A stretch of 64,000 nt of DNA from Mycolicibacterium porcinum (GCA_002086835.1 MVIG01000021.1:23835-87834), one strand, 5' to 3'; shown: positions 51,922 to 60,056, counted from the stretch's first letter. Numbers and translations: made by a program. The notes: generated by a model not told the origin, from the sequence alone.

Positions 51922-52767
51922 ATGGGCACTGAAGTGACATCGTTGGCGGAGTTGACCGGCGATCTGGCCGGGACCTATCGGCGCACCCGCAGCAGCGGGG
52001 ACCAGGTCGACCCCGCGGTTGCCGAGGCCGACCTGGCGGCGGTGCTGCGCGACGGCTACGTGATCCTGCCCGATCTGCTCTCCGAGGCCGAACTCGACGC
52101 GATTCGCGGTTCAGTCGATCCGCTGCTGGATCGCCTGGGCCGCAACGGGTTCGAGGGCCACGCCACCCAGCGGGTATACAGCGTGTTGAACAAGACGCGC
52201 AGCTGCGATCGGATCGCCGACCATCCCCGCGTGCTGGCGCTGCTGGATCGGCTGTTCATGCCGAACTACCTGTTGTCGATGTTGCAGGTCATCAAGATCC
52301 TTCCGGGGGAGCAGGCACAGATGCTGCACACCGACGACGGCTTCTATCCGCTGCCCCGACCTCGAAAGGCGCTGGGCGCAGCCACGATCTGGGCGATCGA
52401 TGATTTCACTCCCGACAACGGCGCCACCGACATCGTCGCGGGCAGCCATGAGTGGGGCGTTCGGCAGCCCGAGCCCGCCGAACGCGCACCGGTGATCATG
52501 AGCGCCGGCTCATGCGTGTTCTTCCTCGGGACCTTGTGGCACGGCGGTGGCGCCAATCGATCCTCGAATGCCCGTCTGGCGCTCACCGCGCAGTATTGCG
52601 AGCCGTGGTTGCGCCCGCAGGAGGCGTTCACCCTGTCGATGACGCGTGACACCGTCCGCGCCGTGTCCGAAGACATCCGCCGCATGCTGGGCTACAGCAT
52701 CCACCCGCCGTTCATCGGCCAGGTCGACGGTATGCATCCCAAGCGCCTGCTGGAAGCGGGCGACTGA
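51922..52767 (+). CDS. Phytanoyl-CoA dioxygenase (PhyH) family Fe(II)/2-oxoglutarate enzyme
   Basis: A 281-residue oxygenase. The iron triad appears as MLHTDDGFYPLP (His-x-Asp) and a distal His in GTLWHGGGANRSSN; the Arg in NARLALTAQYCEPW is the likely 2-oxoglutarate anchor. DFTPDNGATDIVAGSHEWG is a signature of PhyH-like proteins. The start is the ATG at 51922 rather than an earlier frame through the tetR gene. It hydroxylates an unactivated carbon at the cost of 2-oxoglutarate; the substrate is unknown. Induction by ligand release of the divergent TetR is likely. Confidence 0.88.
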   Translation: MGTEVTSLAELTGDLAGTYRRTRSSGDQVDPAVAEADLAAVLRDGYVILPDLLSEAELDAIRGSVDPLLDRLGRNGFEGHATQRVYSVLNKTRSCDRIADHPRVLALLDRLFMPNYLLSMLQVIKILPGEQAQMLHTDDGFYPLPRPRKALGAATIWAIDDFTPDNGATDIVAGSHEWGVRQPEPAERAPVIMSAGSCVFFLGTLWHGGGANRSSNARLALTAQYCEPWLRPQEAFTLSMTRDTVRAVSEDIRRMLGYSIHPPFIGQVDGMHPKRLLEAGD

Positions 52768-52798
52768 TCACGCTCATCCACGTGAATGGGGTGGCCGA

Positions 52799-54646
52799 TC
52801 AGCTGCCGGCGGCCCGCAGAGTGATCTCTGAGATGTAGGTGCGGCTCTGCCCGTCGAGGGTGCCCAGCTTCGAAATCCACACCAGCACATTGGATGTTTT
52901 CGTCTGGTTGTCGACGGTGATGGTGTTCTCGCCCGGCTGCAACGCCACACTCCGTGTCAGCTCGGCGGTATCGGACAGCCTGCTCGGGTGGGCGGTGTCG
53001 GCTGCACGAACCTGCACTTCCGTGCCCGTGCTGGGCACGTCGATCGTGATCTCGCTCAAGGCAGTCGGCGACGGGAGCTGAAGCATCAGGCCGACGCCCT
53101 CTTTGAAGGCCGGGAACGGCGCGGCATCTTGGTAGATGTCGGTGGGCCACGATGTGTCCGGGTTGCCGTCGATGGCCAGACCCGCCTGGTCTGGATGGTC
53201 CGGCGACCCGCCGGGCGAGAACACCGTCGCGCTTTTCGGCGTCACGATCGGTCCCGGACCGCTGTGCGACGGCGAGCCCGAACCGCGGATGAGGAAGAGG
53301 GACGCCGCAACGATCGTTGCGATGACGGCCAGAATCAAGACGATGCGGACCGGGCGCGACGTCAACGCACCGCGGCGCTTACCTGGCCGCACTTCGACCG
53401 AGCCGCGTCGACGCCTTCTCCGGGTCCCCGTCGAATGATTCACCACCGAGTCGCCGAACAGCGTCCGGTCATCCCAGAAGCCGCTGACCTCGACCACATC
53501 TCCGTCGGAGAGTTCGCCCGTGATGGACTGGCCACGGAGCTCGACCGGCACGACGGTGTGTGCTTCACCGGTCGACTCGTACCGCTCCACGCGGAAGGTC
53601 CAGACCTCTTCCTCACCGTCCGGCCCGGATGTGCGCTTCTGCACGTCACGAGCGGTGCCCAGGATCGTGAGCATGGCCAACCGCTTGGTCTCCGTCGAGC
53701 TGCTCCGCTCGAGCTCGTCTGAGATTTCCAGCGGCGCGGTGTGGACGCCCACAGCACGCGGGGTCGGCTCCGGTTCCTGTTCCGGTATCGGCTCGGGTGC
53801 GGTCGATGCGTTCGTGCTCCCGCTCAGGGCACGCGCGAAGTCGAGGCACCGCTCGTAGCGCTTGTCGGGCTGCTTGGCCAGTGCCTTCGCCATCACGGCG
53901 TCCAGGTGCGCACGGTCGGGACGGCGCTCGGACAGTCGGGGCGGCGGCGTATAGAGGTGGTGGCCGGCCAGGACGATGCGATTGACCTCCTCGAAGAGAG
54001 GTGCGCCCGTCAGTAGATGGAAGGCGGTGGCGGCCAGGGCGTACTGATCTGCGCGGCCATCGAGGGCCTTCCCGCTGAGCTGCTCGGGCGCGACATACGT
54101 GACAGTGCCGATGGCCATGTCTGTCTGTGTCAGACCGCTCACGTCGTCGGCCTCCCGGGCGATGCCGAAATCGGTCAGCAGTATGCGTCGCCGAGCACTT
54201 CCCGACGGCGTGGTGATCAAGATGTTCGCCGGTTTGACGTCGCGATGCAGCAGGTTGCGCTCGTGCGCGACGTCGAGCGCTTCGGCGACCGCCGTCACGA
54301 TCTCCACCACATCCTGAAAGGGCATCCCGGACGGGTACTGCTCGATCAAGCGGTTGGCGTCGGTGCCCTCGACATAGTCCATCGAGATCCACAGCCGACC
54401 GTCGAACTCGCCGCGGTCGTGCACACCGACGATGTGCGGATGCCACAGCGCCGCGGCCAGCTCGGCCTCCCGGTTGAACCGGGCGCGGAACTCCTCATCG
54501 CGCGTGGTGTGCGTCGAAAGGATCTTGAGCGCGTCCAGACGGGGCAAGCGGGGATGTTCGGCCAGGTAGACCTCACCCATGCCACCGGCACCGAGGAGCC
54601 GATTGATGGTGTACCCGGCAAAGACGTCACCGGCATTCAACGGCAT
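52799..54646 (-). CDS. Membrane Ser/Thr protein kinase with extracytoplasmic discoidin-like domain
   Basis: A 615-residue eukaryote-like kinase. The kinase domain covers residues about 11-275: [13 protein letters not shown] loop, ALKIL lysine, [11 protein letters not shown] catalytic loop, DFGIAREAD activation segment, and [21 protein letters not shown] cytoplasmic juxtamembrane region follows with a strand-rich, OB-like block ([10 protein letters not shown] to [20 protein letters not shown]) and an Arg-rich stretch. One helix ([18 protein letters not shown], about 435-455) precedes an ecto-domain whose [15 protein letters not shown] and later strands resemble galactose-binding/F5-8-type modules of wall-sensing proteins. 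No PASTA repeats. An extracellular ligand probably controls the kinase. Confidence 0.88.
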   Translation of the reverse strand: MPLNAGDVFAGYTINRLLGAGGMGEVYLAEHPRLPRLDALKILSTHTTRDEEFRARFNREAELAAALWHPHIVGVHDRGEFDGRLWISMDYVEGTDANRLIEQYPSGMPFQDVVEIVTAVAEALDVAHERNLLHRDVKPANILITTPSGSARRRILLTDFGIAREADDVSGLTQTDMAIGTVTYVAPEQLSGKALDGRADQYALAATAFHLLTGAPLFEEVNRIVLAGHHLYTPPPRLSERRPDRAHLDAVMAKALAKQPDKRYERCLDFARALSGSTNASTAPEPIPEQEPEPTPRAVGVHTAPLEISDELERSSSTETKRLAMLTILGTARDVQKRTSGPDGEEEVWTFRVERYESTGEAHTVVPVELRGQSITGELSDGDVVEVSGFWDDRTLFGDSVVNHSTGTRRRRRRGSVEVRPGKRRGALTSRPVRIVLILAVIATIVAASLFLIRGSGSPSHSGPGPIVTPKSATVFSPGGSPDHPDQAGLAIDGNPDTSWPTDIYQDAAPFPAFKEGVGLMLQLPSPTALSEITIDVPSTGTEVQVRAADTAHPSRLSDTAELTRSVALQPGENTITVDNQTKTSNVLVWISKLGTLDGQSRTYISEITLRAAGS

Positions 54647-54818
54647 GTTCGAAGCCTACAAACCAGGGCAAATCGAGTCCGGACACGCGTTGGGGCGGCT
54701 CCACAGGTGTGAAGTCACCCTCGCCCACCACCAGAGCGTCCAGGGCCCGTCGCCACCGCGGCATTTAGCAATCCGGTCAGAAATCCATATGAATGTGGTC
54801 AGCATCTTCCATGCGGAT

Positions 54819-54833
54819 ATATGCGTCGCATAT
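54819..54833. promoter_or_regulatory. Perfect 15-bp palindrome ATATGCG-T-CGCATAT
   Basis: A perfect 7-bp inverted repeat around one base in the divergent region between the kinase and the small exported protein. It is flanked by a direct repeat CATATGAAT (54786-54794 and 54829-54837). Probably a regulator site; no matching regulator is adjacent. Confidence 0.45.
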
Positions 54834-54929
54834 GAATTCCTCGCCTTTTATTTCACCACAACTAGACTCGATACAAAGTCCCCGCGCAAAACTCAGCATT
54901 CACTAATCGAAAGCCGGAAGGGAAAACCA

Positions 54930-55247
54930 TTGTCGAGCGGCAGGCTCGTAGGAAGTATCGCGGTCGCCGCCGCTGCGGCCCTGTCGGGACTGTGCTCATC
55001 GGCGCCGGCGGCAGCAGCGCCAACCGGCCAGACGTCAGCTCAAGCCACGATCGCCGAGCTTGAGGCCCAGGGCTTCCGGGTGATCCTGAACAAGGTCGGT
55101 AACGCACCCATGGATCAGTGCACGGTGACCGCGGTGCGCCAGGGCACTGACGTCAAGCATTCCTGGGTGCAGCGAGGGCCGACCGGCAGGGTGAACAATC
55201 TGGTGCGCTACACAACCGCGTACGTCGATCTGATGTGCACGCGGTAA
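54930..55247 (+). CDS. Small exported protein with two cysteines
   Basis: A 105-residue precursor starting at TTG 54930, preceded by GGAAGGG 8 nt upstream. The signal peptide GRLVGSIAVAAAAALSGLCS leads to a cleavage site near PAAAA-APTG. The mature domain of about 70 residues (QATIAELEAQGFRVILNKVG, then MDQCTVTAVRQGTD and VDLMCTR at the C terminus) has two cysteines that could form a disulfide. The pattern of a helix followed by strands with GF-V--NK-G and C-V--V- is common to a family of short secreted mycobacterial proteins of unknown role. It is divergent from the kinase, whose ecto-domain also faces the wall. Confidence 0.7.
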   Translation: MSSGRLVGSIAVAAAAALSGLCSSAPAAAAPTGQTSAQATIAELEAQGFRVILNKVGNAPMDQCTVTAVRQGTDVKHSWVQRGPTGRVNNLVRYTTAYVDLMCTR

Positions 55248-55398
55248 TTGATTCGCGTGAACTGAATTCACCGATTTCGGGTTGCCGATACCTTTGGCAT
55301 GAATTCGTGCCCAGGCACTGCATAGGTCCCGATAGGGCCCTCACGGAGCCGAATTTATTGCATGGACGGGACCCGAGAACGAGCGATAGGTTGCAGCC

Positions 55399-56106
55399 GT
55401 GTCGAACCAGGTCGCTGCGCTCGAGTCGCTCGCCGCAGAGATCGAGGTGGTGTGGGGACCCCACAGCGTCGGTGCGGAACCGATGCCGCCCGTTGTGATC
55501 GCGCGGGCCGGCAGCCAGTGGTCTACCCACGTTGCGCCCACCCTTCCGAATGACATCAGGCACGCCGTGTGCGCGGTCACCGCAGGACTGTCCGACGACT
55601 TCGCAGAGTCCTTGTTCGACACGTTGGATCCGGTGCTGGCGCCCGTAACAGGTACGCTTCGCCGCGAGGTAACCCTGAGCTATGACTGTTCCCGCCCGGC
55701 GAGCGTCATTCCACCGGTTGGCGTTCGCCTGATCACCCGCGCCGACGCCGACACGCGGAGGTTGCGGATCGCGCCGGATTGGGGCACTCAATCTGACTGG
55801 GAACAGATACTGGACAACGAGTTCCCTTGGGCGGCAGCAACTGAAGGTAATCAGGTGTTGTCGATATGCGAAACGGCACGATGGTCGGCACACGGCGCCG
55901 AGGCCGGTGTGTGGACGCTGCCCGGAGCGCGGGGGCGTGGCCTGGCAGGCGCAGTGGTCGGCGCCTGGTCGTCCCAGTGTGCGGGGCGGGTTCCGCGGCT
56001 GTACTACAGCACCTCCGTGCACAACTTGTCCTCGCAGCGTGTTGCCGAGCGCCTAGGGCTATCTCGCATCGGGGAACTCTGGTTCCTGACCCCCGACTAC
56101 CATTAA
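55399..56106 (+). CDS. GNAT-like N-acetyltransferase family protein
   Basis: A 235-residue soluble protein. The C-terminal third has a degenerate GNAT acetyl-CoA site (TLPGARGRGLAGAVVGAW, matching R/Q-x-x-G-x-G/A) followed by YYSTSVHNLSSQRVAERLGL, where the final helix and strand of GNAT folds lie. The N-terminal half is less conserved and probably a second, degenerate repeat. The acceptor substrate is not predictable. GTG start at 55399. It ends 18 nt before a 7-bp perfect hairpin. Confidence 0.7.
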   Translation: MSNQVAALESLAAEIEVVWGPHSVGAEPMPPVVIARAGSQWSTHVAPTLPNDIRHAVCAVTAGLSDDFAESLFDTLDPVLAPVTGTLRREVTLSYDCSRPASVIPPVGVRLITRADADTRRLRIAPDWGTQSDWEQILDNEFPWAAATEGNQVLSICETARWSAHGAEAGVWTLPGARGRGLAGAVVGAWSSQCAGRVPRLYYSTSVHNLSSQRVAERLGLSRIGELWFLTPDYH

Positions 56107-56124
56107 TCGATCGCTGTCAAGAGT

Positions 56125-56141
56125 TCCGTTGCTTCAACGGA
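56125..56141. terminator. Short perfect hairpin after the GNAT-like gene
   Basis: TCCGTTG-CTT-CAACGGA: a 7-bp stem with a 3-nt loop 18 nt past the GNAT-like stop. Either a terminator or, lying 22 nt before the next tetR start, an operator. Confidence 0.45.
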
Positions 56142-56163
56142 GTCGGGGAGTGGGGATTGCGAC

Positions 56164-56910
56164 GTGGATACCGGGCCCGCTGCCTCTGCTGATGACTTCT
56201 CCGGCCAGCCGCATCGTGTCCACGATGCGCGATGGTTCGAGCACAACTCCGCACGCCGTGCGCATCTTGTCGAGGCTGCTGTTGCCCTGTTGGACGAGCA
56301 GCCGGTAGGCCGCGACGTGAGCGTCGAGGAGATCGCAAACCGGGCAGGCTTCGCCAGGTCGGTCTTCTACCGGCAGTTTGACAGTCGAGACGCCTTCGAT
56401 TGCCGGGTCCGCGCAGTCATCCTCGATCAGTGCTTCGAGATGTACGCGACGAACCTGGATTTCTCGACGGGATCGATCGACGAGATCGTCACCAGAACCG
56501 CGGGTGCCCTGCTTGCTTGGCGGATTGACCACCCTGCCTGGTATGCCTTTCTCGGCACTGGGCCGACTGATTACGACAATCCGGACCTGGACGCGGTACA
56601 GAGCCTCAGCCGCCGCTTCGAGACGCTCATCGATGTGCTCCTGTCCGAGATCGCGCAGTTGGTCGGCGTCGATTACGAACCATTGCGGACGCTGCCGTGT
56701 GCGGTGGTCACCATGGTCGATGGCACCTTCACCCGATGGCTGTCGGATCCGTCGCCGGTTCGCGGCAGGGACCAGCTCGTGCGGGACGTTGCCGACTACG
56801 CCTGGTACCTGCTCGATGGTGCGGCTCAGCGCAGTGGATTGTGCGCCGATCGCCATCAGACCGTTGACGAACTGATCGCTGAGGTGTCTGGCTCCGCAAG
56901 TCGGCAATAG
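56164..56910 (+). CDS. TetR-family regulator upstream of the diiron oxygenase
   Basis: A 248-residue regulator with a long N-terminal extension of about 25 residues before the helix-turn-helix (RRAHLVEAAVALLDEQPVGR, VSVEEIANRAGFARSVFYRQFDSRDAF). The large C-terminal domain contains WRIDHPAWYAFLGTGPTDYD and VVTMVDGTFTRWL, similar to regulators of mycobacterial monooxygenase genes. GTG start at 56164. The next gene on the same strand is the first AurF-like oxygenase, and the 228-bp gap between them carries two identical-arm palindromes, the obvious operator candidates. Confidence 0.85.
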   Translation: MDTGPAASADDFSGQPHRVHDARWFEHNSARRAHLVEAAVALLDEQPVGRDVSVEEIANRAGFARSVFYRQFDSRDAFDCRVRAVILDQCFEMYATNLDFSTGSIDEIVTRTAGALLAWRIDHPAWYAFLGTGPTDYDNPDLDAVQSLSRRFETLIDVLLSEIAQLVGVDYEPLRTLPCAVVTMVDGTFTRWLSDPSPVRGRDQLVRDVADYAWYLLDGAAQRSGLCADRHQTVDELIAEVSGSASRQ

Positions 56911-57036
56911 ATGCAATAGATATCGAGACATATTGTGGCAGCGCACATTCGCAGCAGGCCGCTCCGGGGCGAACCCGGCCACCACGGGTTATCTAATCAG
57001 CGCGCCGCCGCCGCGCTGATACCGCCGGCGGCACCC

Positions 57037-57042
57037 TTGACA
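57037..57042 (+). promoter_or_regulatory. Perfect -35 hexamer TTGACA before the first AurF-like gene
   Basis: TTGACA matches the -35 consensus exactly. A -10 element would fall in or next to operator 1 (57049-57065), where CCATAG/CATAGA is the best candidate at a somewhat long spacing. Repressor binding would therefore occlude the promoter. Confidence 0.4.
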
Positions 57043-57048
57043 GGCGTA

Positions 57049-57065
57049 TGGGACAGGGTGTCCCA
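57049..57065. promoter_or_regulatory. Operator 1 candidate TGGGAC-N5-GTCCCA
   Basis: TGGGACAGGGTGTCCCA, a perfect 6-bp inverted repeat with a 5-nt centre, 74-90 nt before the AurF-like ATG. Confidence 0.6.
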
Positions 57066-57078
57066 TAGAGACAACGTG

Positions 57079-57095
57079 TGGGACCAGCGGTCCCA
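57079..57095. promoter_or_regulatory. Operator 2 candidate TGGGAC-N5-GTCCCA
   Basis: TGGGACCAGCGGTCCCA repeats the arms of operator 1 exactly with a different centre. The copies are 30 bp apart (about three helical turns), suitable for cooperative binding on one face. The 5-nt centre separates them from the 4-nt-centred DosR-type boxes farther on. Confidence 0.6.
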
Positions 57096-57138
57096 CTAAG
57101 TGAGTTCGGGTACTCGACTGCCTAGGAGAAATGACGTC

Positions 57139-58155
57139 ATGGCATTAACGAAGGCATTCCGCCGCTGGCGGGACGGAATGCAGGTCAGCGGTGACGCGGA
57201 GTACTGCACAAGGCTGGAGACTCTCTCGGGCGGATCGGTGCGCCGGAACTTCAATCCTTACCTGGACATCCCGTGGGACTCGCCCGAGTTCGAGGTGACC
57301 GAGAACGATCCGCGCTGGGTACTGGCCACCGAAAGCGACCCCATCGGAAGTAGCGCGTGGTATCAGGCGCAGCCGCTGGAGAAGCAGATTGCGATCGGTA
57401 TGTGGCGTCAGGCGAATGTCGCGAAGGCCGGCCTGCAATTCGAGAACATGCTCATCCGGGGAATCCTCAACTACACATTCTGGGTGCCCAACGGCAGCCC
57501 CGAATACCGGTACTGCCTGCACGAGGCGGTCGAAGAGTGCAACCACACCCTGATGTTCCAAGAGATGGTGAATCACGCGGGCGTGGATGTTCCGGGTTTG
57601 GCGCGGTGGCTCAGATGGATGCACTCACTGCCCCCGCTGTTCGCCAGTCCCATGCCGGTGTTCTTCTTCATGATGGTGCTCTGCGGCGAAGAGCCGATCG
57701 ACCACATGCAGAAGTCCATTCTGCGTGAGGGCAAACCGATACACCCCATCATGGAGCGCGTGATGGCGATCCACGTCGCCGAGGAAGCCCGGCACATCTC
57801 GTTTGCCCACGAATTTCTGCGTCGGCGGATCCCGGAGATGCGGCGGCTCAACCGATTCGGGTTGTCGATCATCTATCCGCTCAGCTTCCGCCTGGCAGCC
57901 ACGCTCATCGCCAAGCCGCCACGCTCCTTCTGGCGTGAATTCGACATTCCTCGATCGGTGAAGAAGGAGATCTACTGGCGAGCACCGGAATCCAGGGCGA
58001 TGTTGCGTGAGATCTACGGCGATGTACGGATGCTTGCCGAGGACACCGGTCTGATGAACCCGGTTGCCAAGATCCTCTGGCGCATTCTGCGCATCGACGG
58101 TCCCGCGTCCCGCTACCGCAGCGAACCCGCGCGCCAGGCGGTCGCCGTCGCCTGA
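57139..58155 (+). CDS. AurF-like diiron oxygenase, paralog 1
   Basis: A 338-residue helical protein starting at ATG 57139 (AGGAG upstream). Metal ligands expected for AurF-type arylamine N-oxygenases are in place: Glu102 (LQFENML), Glu133/His136 (VEECNHTLMF), Glu184 or 185 (CGEEPIDH), and His212/Glu216/His219 (IHVAEEARHISF), including the extra third histidine spacing of AurF. AurF oxidises aryl amines to nitro compounds. The substrate here is unknown, and mycobacterial members may act on lipids or other amines. A second protein of exactly the same length, about two thirds identical by eye, is encoded at 60.1 kb. Control is probably by the upstream TetR through the twin palindromes. Confidence 0.82.
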   Translation: MALTKAFRRWRDGMQVSGDAEYCTRLETLSGGSVRRNFNPYLDIPWDSPEFEVTENDPRWVLATESDPIGSSAWYQAQPLEKQIAIGMWRQANVAKAGLQFENMLIRGILNYTFWVPNGSPEYRYCLHEAVEECNHTLMFQEMVNHAGVDVPGLARWLRWMHSLPPLFASPMPVFFFMMVLCGEEPIDHMQKSILREGKPIHPIMERVMAIHVAEEARHISFAHEFLRRRIPEMRRLNRFGLSIIYPLSFRLAATLIAKPPRSFWREFDIPRSVKKEIYWRAPESRAMLREIYGDVRMLAEDTGLMNPVAKILWRILRIDGPASRYRSEPARQAVAVA

Positions 58156-58307
58156 ACGTTCTCGACGAACGACGTGCGTGAGGGTCGCGGAGAGCGGCTT
58201 CGAGCTGCGGACGCAGCGTGCCTGCCCTTGATGCACGCCCACGTGAGCAAGTGGCTCGCCACGTCCGCAGCAATATCCACGCTAGGCGGGACGGTCGCCG
58301 CGCCCTA

Positions 58308-58321
58308 GGGTCTCTTGGCCC
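58308..58321. promoter_or_regulatory. DosR-type box (GGGTCTCTTGGCCC)
   Basis: Fits GGGnC-N4-GnCCC, with flanking TA on both sides extending the symmetry. A second, imperfect site starts 20 nt later, resembling the paired boxes of DosR promoters. Confidence 0.45.
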
Positions 58322-58505
58322 TACTTGAGAACTTTCGTCCCGAAACAGGGGACGCCCCGCTGCGGAAGTTCAGCGGGGCGGCTGCGGCGGCGCGACCGAC
58401 TACTAGGGAGGTCGAGGCTGTCGGGCCCTCGGCCCAGTCGCGCTCCCTTTGACCAATTCGAACCGCAGCAATACCAAACTAACTCACTGATGCATGAGTT
58501 GCGTA

Positions 58506-58519
58506 GGGACTTTCGTCCC
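58506..58519. promoter_or_regulatory. DosR-type box, perfect (GGGACTTTCGTCCC)
   Basis: Identical to the core of the mycobacterial dormancy box (GGGACTTTnGTCCC). It lies in DNA with no annotated gene immediately downstream on the plus strand until the 48-residue membrane protein at 58705. Confidence 0.75.
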
Positions 58520-58631
58520 CAAGACGATCGCTGAAAGACCCTATGTCGGTGCGTGTTTCGGAACCTCAGCCAGGGTCCCCTCGGGCACCAGATCGCCTTC
58601 GGCGCATACACAGATCGCGAACGCAGATATA

Positions 58632-58645
58632 GGGCCTTGTGGCCC
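58632..58645. promoter_or_regulatory. DosR-type box before the 48-residue membrane protein (GGGCCTTGTGGCCC)
   Basis: Fits the spaced pattern, 60-73 nt upstream of the ATG at 58705, the distance expected for an activator site above a -35 region. Confidence 0.45.
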
Positions 58646-58704
58646 TTTCGGCACACCACTGCAGTAGGCCAAACTGGGTCTCCCGTTATCGAGAGGCCCA
58701 TCTG

Positions 58705-58851
58705 ATGGCTCAATACCGCGCACCGATGTGGACGTGGTTGCTACTTGTCGTGGCGCTGCTCCTCATCTTCGGGCGGTGCAGCGACGGTGACCGTGAACTT
58801 TCGAACCACGGACAGATCGCGGTGTTGAGATCGACAGGTGCCGCGTCGTAG
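58705..58851 (+). CDS. 48-residue single-pass membrane protein
   Basis: A very short gene with good support: ATG 58705, GAGAGG 8 nt upstream, TAG stop. The product has a short polar N terminus (MAQYRAPM), one strongly hydrophobic helix (WTWLLLVVALLLIFG) and a polar tail with one cysteine. A DosR-type box lies about 60 nt upstream. Small membrane proteins often modulate transporters or respiratory complexes. I do not recognise this one. Confidence 0.6.
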   Translation: MAQYRAPMWTWLLLVVALLLIFGRCSDGDRELSNHGQIAVLRSTGAAS

Positions 58852-58905
58852 CGAGCGGGCAAGCCTGGGGCTCCGTCAACGAGGATCAGTTTTGGTTTTC
58901 GACGC

Positions 58906-59838
58906 CTAGGGCTGACCACTGCGGTTCGCCGACGCACTCGACGGCACGATCATCACCGGGCACGGCGCATGATGAATGAGGGCGTGACTCGTCGAGCCCA
59001 GGACTGCACCCACAAATTCACTGCGGCCCCGACTTCCAACGACAATCAGTTGCGCTTCATGCGCGTAACGCATCAATGCCCAGGCCGTCCGGCCGGTAGT
59101 CACCGCGCAATGAGCGACAACCTGGGGATGGCGTGCGCTCCACCGTGCGATGCGCTCATTCAGCAGTTCCTGCTGCTGCGCTTGGTATTCCGGCCACCAC
59201 TGTGGTTGGGCTGCCGGATCCGCGAGGCTGCCGGGCAATTCACCACAACTGAAGACGGCGGTGAGATCGGCGCCGCGTAATGCCGCTTCCTCGAATGCCC
59301 ACTCGGTGGCGTTGTCGGCGGCCTCGGAGCTGTCGACTCCTACCACGACCGTCCGTCGCTGTTGTAGTTGAGAATCGTTGCGGGCCCCACGCACGACGAC
59401 GACCGGTCCGTACCCGTGCGCACTCACAGATACCGCCACCGACCCGGCATGAACGGCTCCCTTCGATTGGGTGCGGCTCGATCCCACCACCGTCAGCAGT
59501 GCCTGGCGAGACAATGCAATCAGCGTCGGCAGAGGTCGGCCCGTGACCCACGTTGTCTCAACCGCTACCTCCGGGCAGGCTGCGGCGACCTCCAGTTGAG
59601 CCTCGGCCAGAAGGTCAACAGCCCTGGACTCTCGGTACTTCAGTATTCGGCGCTGAGACCAAGGACCCAACTCGATCTCTGCCTCGCCGGGATCCACGAT
59701 GTGGACCAGTCGCACCGGGACGCTGCGTCGTTCGGCCTCGCGAGCCGCCCACACCGCCGCGTCGAGGGCGGACATCGATCCGTCAACGCCGACAAGTAGG
59801 TTGGCGGCGCTGACTGCCATGTTCGCCATCCCGGGCAA
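58906..59838 (-). CDS. Universal stress protein with two USP domains
   Basis: A 310-residue tandem USP protein. Domain 1 begins LLVGVDGSMSALDAAVWAAR and has the ATP-type segment VVGSSRTQSKGAVHAGSV; domain 2 begins TVVVGVDSSEAADNATEWAF and has VVGSRGRSEFVGAVLGSTS, the G-x2-G-x9-G-S/T nucleotide motif. The TTG at 59838, with GAGGAGG 5 nt upstream, is the best start (earlier ATG at 59874 has no ribosome-binding site). In mycobacteria two-domain USPs of this type are typical DosR-regulon members. It is divergent from the second AurF-like gene across a region holding two DosR-type boxes. Confidence 0.9.
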   Translation of the reverse strand: MPGMANMAVSAANLLVGVDGSMSALDAAVWAAREAERRSVPVRLVHIVDPGEAEIELGPWSQRRILKYRESRAVDLLAEAQLEVAAACPEVAVETTWVTGRPLPTLIALSRQALLTVVGSSRTQSKGAVHAGSVAVSVSAHGYGPVVVVRGARNDSQLQQRRTVVVGVDSSEAADNATEWAFEEAALRGADLTAVFSCGELPGSLADPAAQPQWWPEYQAQQQELLNERIARWSARHPQVVAHCAVTTGRTAWALMRYAHEAQLIVVGSRGRSEFVGAVLGSTSHALIHHAPCPVMIVPSSASANRSGQP

Positions 59839-59962
59839 GTGAACCTCCTCGATCTCGTTGCGGCGCTGTGACATCGCGATGGAACCGAGTCGGCTCGCTG
59901 CTCCTCGCGTTCAATCAGCCCCCGTCACACCCAGACTGGAGCACCTAGGTAGACCGGGTGAA

Positions 59963-59976
59963 GGGTCATTGGTCCT
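59963..59976. promoter_or_regulatory. DosR-type box, one mismatch (GGGTCATTGGTCCT)
   Basis: Matches GGGnC-N4-GnCCC except for the final base. It lies in the divergent region between the USP and the second AurF-like gene. Confidence 0.4.
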
Positions 59977-60042
59977 CAACGCAAGCAACCGCTCGTCGAC
60001 AGCACCTCGGCCGCCGTCCGAGCGTGATCGTCCCCGCCAATA

Positions 60043-60056
60043 GGGTCTTTCGACCC
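60043..60056. promoter_or_regulatory. DosR-type box before AurF paralog 2 (GGGTCTTTCGACCC)
   Basis: A perfect inverted repeat; with flanks the arms extend to 8 bp (ATAGGGTC-TTTC-GACCCTAT). It lies 82-95 nt before the ATG at 60138 and shares the TTTC centre with the perfect box at 58506. Confidence 0.65.

Larger units (their letters stand above)
58156..58704. other. 549-bp non-coding region with DosR-type boxes; candidate small RNA locus
   Basis: No credible protein gene is present: the open frames on both strands have no ribosome-binding site or family pattern. It holds three 14-mers of form GGGnC-N4-GnCCC (58308, 58506, 58632) and an imperfect one (AGAACTTTCGTCCC, 58328-58341). It also has a stable hairpin with a 9-bp stem (58353-58361 with 58372-58380). 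A regulated non-coding RNA is possible, as DosR-controlled small RNAs are known in M. tuberculosis. Confidence 0.45.

Noticed and set aside
57049-57095. Reading the twin TGGGAC palindromes as DosR boxes
   Set aside because: The centre is 5 nt rather than 4, and both copies share this spacing, so they fit a different regulator (most simply the adjacent TetR).
58321-58713. 130-codon minus-strand open frame in the DosR-box region
   Set aside because: Arg/Ser-rich composition typical of antisense reading in GC-rich DNA, no start signal, and it crosses three regulator-like boxes.
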